Assembly (NCBI GenBank): GCA_937951645.1
Contig: CALFBM010000070.1
Span: 1-32,109, forward strand
Length of the DNA: 32,109 bases
Reading direction: 5' to 3'
DNA from: an uncultured Rhizobiaceae group bacterium
Lineage (GTDB): Bacteria; Pseudomonadota; Alphaproteobacteria; Rhizobiales; Rhizobiaceae
A model generated the notes under the pieces. That model ran no database searches. It had not been told where the DNA came from and saw nothing but the letters and a program-made list of their open reading frames with translations. The position numbers and the translations under genes were made by a program. Below, piece by piece: positions 26,643 to 32,109 of the stretch. Within the stretch, counting starts at the first letter, position 1. Every line of letters starts with the position of its first letter.

Positions 26643-27428
26643 ATGAGTGTTGCCAATATTGTTTGTATAAAGTGGGGCGATAAATTTCCACCATATTATG
26701 TCAATCGCCTCTATGCCGGGGTTAAACGCAATTTAAACAGACCTTTCAGGTTCATTTGTTTTACTGAAAATCCGGAAGGTATTCGTGATGAGGTCGAAGT
26801 TCATCCGCTGCCTGTAGTTCCTTTTGAAGATAAAATGGTTACGGCCATGACGACGGGCAAACGCAGAGGTGCGTGGCGAAAAGTCACCATGATGAAACCA
26901 AATGAAGTGGGTCTTGAAGGACCCACTTTGGTGATGGACCTTGATGTTGTGGTGTCGGGGCCGATGGACGGTTTTTTTGACCACGCACCTGGTAAAATTT
27001 GTATGGGTAGAGATTGGTTGGAGCGTCGCCGCCGCCGGGTAGGTGGCCATGGTTCAGTTTACCGGTTTGATCCAGGCAAACATGATTTTCTGTATACAGA
27101 ATTTGCTGATGATATAGAGACTTCGATCGCCTTTAAGGGTGAGCAGCGATATATCTCTTTAACTGCACATAAATACAAGCAACTTGAATATTTTCCTGAT
27201 GGCTGGATATGTTCTTTCAAGCGTCAGGCGATACCCATATTGCCCTTGAATTTTGTAATTGAGCCAAAGTTGCCTGATACTTGCCGGGTAATGTGTTTTC
27301 ATGGCGATCCCAAAATGGAAGAGGCAATTGTAGGTGTAGGAACAAAGCTCCGCTATAAGACAAGACCTGCAAAATGGTTGCGTGAGCTTTGGCTGGATAG
27401 TCACGAACGTGATTGGATGCCATCATGA
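26643..27428 (+). CDS. Glycosyltransferase-like protein with DxD motif
   Basis: A 261-residue protein beginning MSVANIVCIKWGDKFPPYYVNRLYAGVKRNL. The core LVMDLDVVVSGPMD (DLD at 99-101) resembles the nucleotide-sugar/metal site of GT-A-fold transferases such as GT8-like proteins. RFICFTENPEGI and VMCFHGDPK are further typical segments; the final His-Gly could bind metal. I chose the ATG at 26643 because family members start at this motif; the frame is open 81 bases upstream from a TTG, and no good ribosome site is seen for either. It overlaps the next gene by ATGA, so the two are translationally coupled. It probably acts in cell-surface glycan synthesis. Confidence 0.72.
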   Translation: MSVANIVCIKWGDKFPPYYVNRLYAGVKRNLNRPFRFICFTENPEGIRDEVEVHPLPVVPFEDKMVTAMTTGKRRGAWRKVTMMKPNEVGLEGPTLVMDLDVVVSGPMDGFFDHAPGKICMGRDWLERRRRRVGGHGSVYRFDPGKHDFLYTEFADDIETSIAFKGEQRYISLTAHKYKQLEYFPDGWICSFKRQAIPILPLNFVIEPKLPDTCRVMCFHGDPKMEEAIVGVGTKLRYKTRPAKWLRELWLDSHERDWMPS

Positions 27429-28888
27429 CCATACGTTTGTTATGTGTATCAACTGCAGATAATACAGACCGTATCCTGAATGCCCTGGTCGAGAGTTCTG
27501 ATGACATAGAGCTTCGTTTGCATTTTGGTAATGATATGGCCGATTTCAAGGCCTCATCGCTTTCACGGATGGATACCCGCAAGGGGCAACGCGGACATTT
27601 GATGCGTGAGCAATATTATGCCGGTGAAAATTATGAGCTGCTTTCTTCGCCCATCTTCAAGGAAAGCATGGAGCGCACTGTTGACCAGCTTTTCAGGTAT
27701 TCAGATGGATATCGGTATCGCTCTCACAATTTGAAAAACCTTCAGGACTATCTGGATTATTTTTATATTCTGAGTGACACCTTGGCCCGGCAGATTAAAG
27801 AGGAAAAGATTACGCATGCGCTTTTCTTTAATGTACCGCACCTGGTTTGTGATACGATTTTATATGATCTTTGCAAATGCCTTGGCATTAAAACAGTCGT
27901 TGTAACGCAGTCGATTTTTCCAGGTAAATATTTCTCAATGCAGAGTGTCGAGGACTATGGGTTTTTTGATGGGAAGAAATCAAAAGCTGCTCCCATGATT
28001 ATTGATCAAGAGCAAAACCTTGACTTGTTTTACATGAAGGCTATAGGCCAGGCACCTGACAAGGGTGGCAGCCTGTCTTCCAAAGGCTTGCTCAATGTAC
28101 TGGCTTATATTTTGCTGAAAAAGCCGGGGATGTTTTTACGTCCAATCCAGTTCATGAAAATGCTTAAACGGGTTCGGAAAATTTATGCCGGTTTTCCGAA
28201 ATGGAGAGACCCGTTTTCAAGATTTTTCCATGAAAATGAAATGGCATATTTTGAACATTTGATGGAATTTGAAAACCAGCAAATTGATATTGAGCAGCGC
28301 TTTATATATTTCCCATTACAGTTGCAGCCGGAAATGACGACATCATCACTTGGCGGCATGTTTCGCGACCAATTATTGGCGATCGAGAAGCTTTCCGGAA
28401 TTTTGCCCAGTGATGTGAAAATCTACGTGAAAGAAAACCCAAAACAAGGTGCATATTCCAGAGGCCCGTTTTTCTTTCACCGATTAAACCGTATACCCAA
28501 TGTGGTTTTCATGCCGTCATTTGCAAACACCAATACATTGATCGCGCATTGCGAGGCTGTGGCAACCATAACAGGGACGGTTGGGTGGGAAGCCATTCGC
28601 AAGGGCAAAAAAGCAATCGTTTTTGGCAATACCTGGTACTCCAGTTTTCCAGGTATTTTACGGTGGTCGGAAAAGCTCAAGTATTCAGATGTGGAAAAAA
28701 CCAAAATCAGGCACGCACAGCTCGAAAAAATTGCAGGTGCATTAGTAAATGCTTGTCACGACGGTGTTGTTGAGCGTCATTATGTGGATATTGATGAAGG
28801 CCATGATGTAGAGAAAAATATTGTATCTGTAGCTACGGTTATTCGTGGTATTTTAACAAGTGAAATGAGTCCTGTATTTTCGAAATAA
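27425..28888 (+). CDS. Capsule-polysaccharide-synthesis-like protein (KpsC/KpsS-related), paralogue 1
   Basis: A 487-residue predicted cytosolic protein. The C-terminal half has YFPLQLQPEMTTSSLGG, DQLLAIEKLSGILP, IYVKENPKQ and ATITGTVGWEAIRKGKKAIVFG, the pattern of the Capsule_synth family whose characterised members KpsC and KpsS transfer Kdo in capsule linkers. The N-terminal half (about 1-200) includes HALFFNVPHLVCDTILYDLCK and QSIFPGKYF, shared with the convergent paralogue. The ATG at 27425 overlaps the preceding gene. Because pseF and pseG lie close by, a nonulosonate (pseudaminate) donor is plausible, Kdo and pseudaminate both being CMP-activated nine/eight-carbon ulosonates (inference). 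Confidence 0.7.
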   Translation: MTIRLLCVSTADNTDRILNALVESSDDIELRLHFGNDMADFKASSLSRMDTRKGQRGHLMREQYYAGENYELLSSPIFKESMERTVDQLFRYSDGYRYRSHNLKNLQDYLDYFYILSDTLARQIKEEKITHALFFNVPHLVCDTILYDLCKCLGIKTVVVTQSIFPGKYFSMQSVEDYGFFDGKKSKAAPMIIDQEQNLDLFYMKAIGQAPDKGGSLSSKGLLNVLAYILLKKPGMFLRPIQFMKMLKRVRKIYAGFPKWRDPFSRFFHENEMAYFEHLMEFENQQIDIEQRFIYFPLQLQPEMTTSSLGGMFRDQLLAIEKLSGILPSDVKIYVKENPKQGAYSRGPFFFHRLNRIPNVVFMPSFANTNTLIAHCEAVATITGTVGWEAIRKGKKAIVFGNTWYSSFPGILRWSEKLKYSDVEKTKIRHAQLEKIAGALVNACHDGVVERHYVDIDEGHDVEKNIVSVATVIRGILTSEMSPVFSK

Positions 28889-28894
28889 AAAACC

Positions 28895-30268
28895 TTACCT
28901 GATACTTTCATGTAAAATCCTTGTCAGTTTTAAAGCATTTTCGTGTTCATCATAATCCTTGACCATTACGGAGTATTCAATGTCGCAAATTCCATCATGG
29001 GCAAACCTGCTTAATTCGTTTACTGCTGATTGAAGTTGTTTCTTGTCAAAGACAAATTCTGAAACGGATTTCCATTTTAATTCTTTTGAAAACCTGAATG
29101 CTCCTGGTAAATTGTTCCAATAAACATTCCCGAATACAATGGCAGGCTTTTTCATTCGAATAGCTTCCCACCCTGCTGTTCCTGTTATGGTTGCTACTGC
29201 TTTTGAATTTTTTATAAGCTCAAAGCTTGGTGTTGATTTGTCCAGAAACTTTGCATTTCTCAGTTTCGAGAGCCTTTCAAAGAAAGTTTCGCTACGAAAA
29301 AGCCCGGTTTGTTTTGGATTTTCCTTTATATAAATTGCTACCTTGTCAGGCATGATTTCCCGTAGATGTTCCAGAGCCAGAAGCTGGTCTGCATATTTGC
29401 CGCCCAAAACATCTGTTGTCATTTCTGGTTGAAGATGAAGCGGAAAATAAATGTAATCCTCGGCTTGTGGGAGATCGCAGAAAACACCCTTTGCCCGTTT
29501 GTAATAGTATGAGCTTTCCACTGCATTTTGCCATCGACGGGAATTGATATGAAAATTTCTTTTACGCTCTTCAGCTTTAAATCCATTTAACCCTAAAGTG
29601 ACCAAGCTACGTGCACGTATTTGCTTGGCAATATTACGAATGATCAGGTTTTGGTTCCCTTTTACATTCTTCATATAAAATGGTTGTGCAGATGGTTCAT
29701 TTATGTCGATGTGAAACCTGGAAGAAGTTTTGGAAGTTTCAAATTTTCCTATATCTGTCCAGTCTTCAACTATCCAGCTTTTACCTGGGAATGGGCTTTG
29801 TAAAAAGATGTATGTTTTTATTCCCAATGCTTTTGCAACTGCAAATTGGCTGATTGCAATGCCTTGGTGAGGTACATTTGAAAAAAACAGGCATTCAATC
29901 TGATGTTTTTTTATCCAGCCATAAGCGTAATCACATGCCACCTTGAAAAGGTTGTTGTAATCGCCCCAGTTTTTAATGAATGACGCTGACCATGGCCAGC
30001 GGTCTGTCGTCGAAATGAATTCATCAAAGTATTTTTCTTTTGCTGCTTCGATTATTTCTGCTGGAGAATTAATGGATACGGCATCCCTGAAATTATACTC
30101 TTTCCAGTCATGAAAGTTTTGACAACTGTCGTCTGAATTGATGCGTTTTTTCTTGTTTTTATGGTTGGAATAAATATGCGCAGTAATATTTAAATTCTGT
30201 TCCCTGAACACCTTTGCCGTTTCAGTGCTAAAACCTATCAGGCCTATTTTCCTGGTTGTTTGAACCAT
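28895..30268 (-). CDS. Capsule-polysaccharide-synthesis-like protein (KpsC/KpsS-related), paralogue 2
   Basis: A 457-residue protein clearly homologous to its convergent neighbour: CLFFSNVPHQGIAISQFAVAKALGIKT, QSPFPGK, YFPLHLQPEMTTDVLGGKYADQLLALE, IYIKENPKQ and ATITGTAGWEAIRMKKPAIVFG line up along the length. The two genes end six bases apart. This copy starts five bases after pseF, with AAGGACC just before the ATG, so it is translated with the CMP-pseudaminate synthetase. That makes it the better candidate for a transferase using the PseF product. No transmembrane segment is apparent. Its codon use is somewhat more AT-rich than that of central genes, as is common in glycan loci. Confidence 0.7.
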   Translation of the reverse strand: MVQTTRKIGLIGFSTETAKVFREQNLNITAHIYSNHKNKKKRINSDDSCQNFHDWKEYNFRDAVSINSPAEIIEAAKEKYFDEFISTTDRWPWSASFIKNWGDYNNLFKVACDYAYGWIKKHQIECLFFSNVPHQGIAISQFAVAKALGIKTYIFLQSPFPGKSWIVEDWTDIGKFETSKTSSRFHIDINEPSAQPFYMKNVKGNQNLIIRNIAKQIRARSLVTLGLNGFKAEERKRNFHINSRRWQNAVESSYYYKRAKGVFCDLPQAEDYIYFPLHLQPEMTTDVLGGKYADQLLALEHLREIMPDKVAIYIKENPKQTGLFRSETFFERLSKLRNAKFLDKSTPSFELIKNSKAVATITGTAGWEAIRMKKPAIVFGNVYWNNLPGAFRFSKELKWKSVSEFVFDKKQLQSAVNELSRFAHDGICDIEYSVMVKDYDEHENALKLTRILHESIR

Positions 30269-30273
30269 GGTCC

Positions 30274-30960
30274 TTATGCTCGTATCAACTGTTTATGCAG
30301 TAATTCTGCAAGCTTGAAGTCTTCTGGTGTATCAATATCAACTGCGCGGTCACGCTCTATTTGATAACCAATTGTTTTTTTCATCACCAGTTTTTCCTGC
30401 TTTAAAAATGATGTGGTATTGAAAAAGTAAAAAGCGCCGGCATCATGGAGAAGTTCGGGCAAGTCCTGCGAGCGTGTCAGGGCAAATTCCTGCCATTTAA
30501 AATCAATGTTGCCTTCTTGGTTTTGTTCAAAAGCGCGTAGCGGATGAAAGTCGAATTCAGTGACGGAGATTATGCTGTCTGCATTTTTTCCAGCCAATTT
30601 TGAATATGCCTTTTGAAAATCATCAGGTCTTAACAAGGGGGCTGTCGGATAAAGACAGCATGCATAATCTGAAGGATCAATTTTTGAAAGCGTGTCCAGC
30701 AAGACTTCGGCAGTTGTTGCAAAATCATCTGCCAGTTTTGCTGACCGCATGAATGGCACTTCTGCACCATGGTGTTGGGCTATTTTAGCTATTTCTGTGT
30801 CATCTGTGGAAACCATGACTTTGGAAAATACGTTGCTTTTTATGGCGTTTTCAATTGACCATGCGATTAGTGGCTTGCCATTAAAGGAAAGTACATTCTT
30901 GCGGGGAATGCGCTTGCTGCCGCCGCGGGCCGGTATGATGCAAATCGGTTTTGAGGACAT
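30274..30960 (-). CDS. pseF: Pseudaminic acid cytidylyltransferase
   Basis: A 228-residue CMP-nonulosonate synthetase. CIIPARGGSKRIPRKNV at the N-terminus is the CTP-binding signature; STDDTEIAKIAQHHGAEVPFMRS and YPTAPLLRPDDF follow, and DRAVDIDTPEDFKLAE closes the fold. It activates a nonulosonic acid with CTP to give the CMP-sugar. PseF rather than NeuA or LegF is chosen because of overall length and the adjacent pseG gene. It is divergent from pseG across 121 bases, and leads a two-gene run with the capsule-like paralogue. Product may modify flagellin, LPS or capsule. Confidence 0.85.
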   Translation of the reverse strand: MSSKPICIIPARGGSKRIPRKNVLSFNGKPLIAWSIENAIKSNVFSKVMVSTDDTEIAKIAQHHGAEVPFMRSAKLADDFATTAEVLLDTLSKIDPSDYACCLYPTAPLLRPDDFQKAYSKLAGKNADSIISVTEFDFHPLRAFEQNQEGNIDFKWQEFALTRSQDLPELLHDAGAFYFFNTTSFLKQEKLVMKKTIGYQIERDRAVDIDTPEDFKLAELLHKQLIRA

Positions 30961-31014
30961 GGGAATCGATTCGGGTTTTCCAGATAATAATAGCTATTAA
31001 GATACTTTCTCTTA

Positions 31015-31040
31015 TTGGCAGAGTGTGTCACAAATGCCAA
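31015..31040. promoter_or_regulatory. Inverted repeat between pseF and pseG
   Basis: TTGGCA (31015-31020) and TGCCAA (31035-31040) are perfect inverted half-sites 14 bases apart in the 121-base divergent space. They could be an operator that controls both nonulosonate genes. No firm promoter boxes were assigned. Confidence 0.3.
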
Positions 31041-31081
31041 GAGGTAGCGGTTTTTATGTTGTTAAGTAGGACTTGAAATTT

Positions 31082-32109
31082 ATGCGTTTTGCTTTTCGTG
31101 TTGATAGCTCGCCAAAAATTGGCATGGGTCATATCATGCGTTGTTTGACGCTTGCAAATGGCCTTAGAAAAAGTGGTTTTGAGTGTTATTTCATCTGCCG
31201 GGATTTTGCAGGAAATGGTGTCAGACACGTTAAGGACAGCGGTTTTCAACTTGAATTGTTAAGTAATGAGGGGGCGATATTAAATTCAACCTGGCTTGGG
31301 GTGCCTCTTCAGCACGATGTAAACGATACATTGTGTGCTCTGTCTGCAAAGCCTGTTGATTGGCTTGTTGTCGATCACTACGACATTGACAAGCAGTGGG
31401 AAGCGCAGGTTCGGTCCGGATTTCCTGCCGTGAAGGTTTTGGTTATTGATGATCTGGCAGACCGGGCACATGACTGTGATGTTTTGGTTGACCAAACATA
31501 CGGGCGAGGGAGCCAAGAATATCAGGGGCTTGTTCCGCAGGACGCAAAATTTTGTCTGGGCACTGATTTTGCCCTGTTACGCCCGCAGTTCAAGGAACTT
31601 AAAGAGCGATATGCCGAACAAGAAAAATCAAGAGATAGCATATGTCATATTCTGGTCACTCTGGGGGGAGGCGATAATTGCCAGCCTGTTCAGGTCATTG
31701 GCAAGGCTTTAAAAAAACTTGCTCAGGATCAATCGTTTTCAGTAACAGTTATTACGGGCAATACACCGGAAAAGTTATTGGCGGATTACAAAGACCTCAC
31801 CGGAAATGTGGAATTTATAAGGTTTTCAAGTGATGTTGAAAATGAGATGGCAAAAGCGGATTTTGTGATTGGTGCAGGCGGTGGCACAAGCTGGGAAAGG
31901 TGTTGTATGGGTCTTCCAACAGTCGTGTTAACAATCGCAGATAATCAAATTGAAATTGCCAGGATATTAAATGACAAACGGGCTGGTATTTCTGTTGATA
32001 CAAATGTTGATGAAATCGCATCTGCTGCAAAAACCCTGCTTGTCGATCACTCTCTGCGTCTGGAAATGAGCAAGAATGCTGCACGTTTATGTGATGGAAA
32101 CGGAGTTGC
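31082..32109 (+). CDS. pseG: UDP-2,4-diacetamido-2,4,6-trideoxy-beta-L-altropyranose hydrolase (partial)
   Basis: The first 342 residues are visible; the gene continues past the right edge. FRVDSSPKIGMGHIMRCLTLA is the N-terminal PseG/SpsG signature with the catalytic-type His in GMGHIMRC. WLVVDHYDID, ILVTLGGGDN and VIGAGGGTSWERCCMGLPTV complete the GT-B-like fold, whose last motif binds the UDP part. PseG removes UDP to give 2,4-diacetamido-trideoxy-altrose, the fourth step of pseudaminic acid synthesis (established). Fused C-terminal acetyltransferase domains (PseH) occur in some species and cannot be excluded. AGG lies 11 bases before the ATG. The remaining pse genes probably follow outside the window. 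Confidence 0.9.
   Translation, partial: MRFAFRVDSSPKIGMGHIMRCLTLANGLRKSGFECYFICRDFAGNGVRHVKDSGFQLELLSNEGAILNSTWLGVPLQHDVNDTLCALSAKPVDWLVVDHYDIDKQWEAQVRSGFPAVKVLVIDDLADRAHDCDVLVDQTYGRGSQEYQGLVPQDAKFCLGTDFALLRPQFKELKERYAEQEKSRDSICHILVTLGGGDNCQPVQVIGKALKKLAQDQSFSVTVITGNTPEKLLADYKDLTGNVEFIRFSSDVENEMAKADFVIGAGGGTSWERCCMGLPTVVLTIADNQIEIARILNDKRAGISVDTNVDEIASAAKTLLVDHSLRLEMSKNAARLCDGNGV

Overview
The window looks like a piece of chromosome from a low-GC (roughly low-forties percent by eye) marine-type alphaproteobacterium, possibly of the Hyphomicrobiales. Pointers are the truncated left-edge regulator with a 'KGYTIGVDALGRPDDFDP' N-terminal domain common in that group, the alphaproteobacterial form of aspartate/prephenate aminotransferase, the D-Ala-D-Ala carboxypeptidase with a long Pro/Lys-rich tail, and trxB followed by a lysR gene. 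The lineage is an inference from protein style only. No rRNA, tRNA, CRISPR array, transposase, integrase or phage gene was seen. About 28 clear genes plus two possible small ones fill the window.

Layout. 1-329: 5' part of a regulator on the minus strand. 518-4079: zinc alcohol dehydrogenase, an enolase-superfamily sugar-acid dehydratase-like protein and an RpiR-type regulator, a likely small sugar-acid catabolic group. 4215-4559: a secreted His/Arg/Tyr-rich protein. 8861-4612 (minus): SulP anion transporter, an AruI-like ThDP decarboxylase and a DMT exporter, probably one transcript. 10244-9102: periplasmic PQQ-type aldose dehydrogenase. 10302-11313: a membrane PH-domain-like protein and two tiny opposing ORFs. 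11344-13987: D-Ala-D-Ala carboxypeptidase and aspartate aminotransferase.

14183-20955 is the most striking block. A minus-strand operon (Rieske oxygenase, RidA-like, DUF1028 Ntn-hydrolase-like, second Rieske oxygenase, LysR) faces a plus-strand pair (flavin monooxygenase-like, ArgE-type M20 deacylase). Both Rieske proteins have Glu where most Rieske oxygenases have a bridging Asp, as in carnitine monooxygenase. I read this as a catabolic system for a methylated or heterocyclic nitrogen compound (betaine class; homarine or trigonelline are candidates). The substrate is not proven by sequence.

21331-23342: an exported barrel-like protein of unknown role and the periplasmic methionine sulfoxide reductase MsrP, without MsrQ nearby. 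26429-23606 (minus): trxB, lysR and an ornithine-cyclodeaminase-family gene in tight tandem. 26643-32109: a surface-glycan locus with a DxD glycosyltransferase-like protein, two convergent paralogues related to KpsC/KpsS-type capsule proteins, and pseF and pseG for CMP-pseudaminic acid synthesis. The two paralogues are good candidates for new nonulosonate-handling glycosyltransferases.
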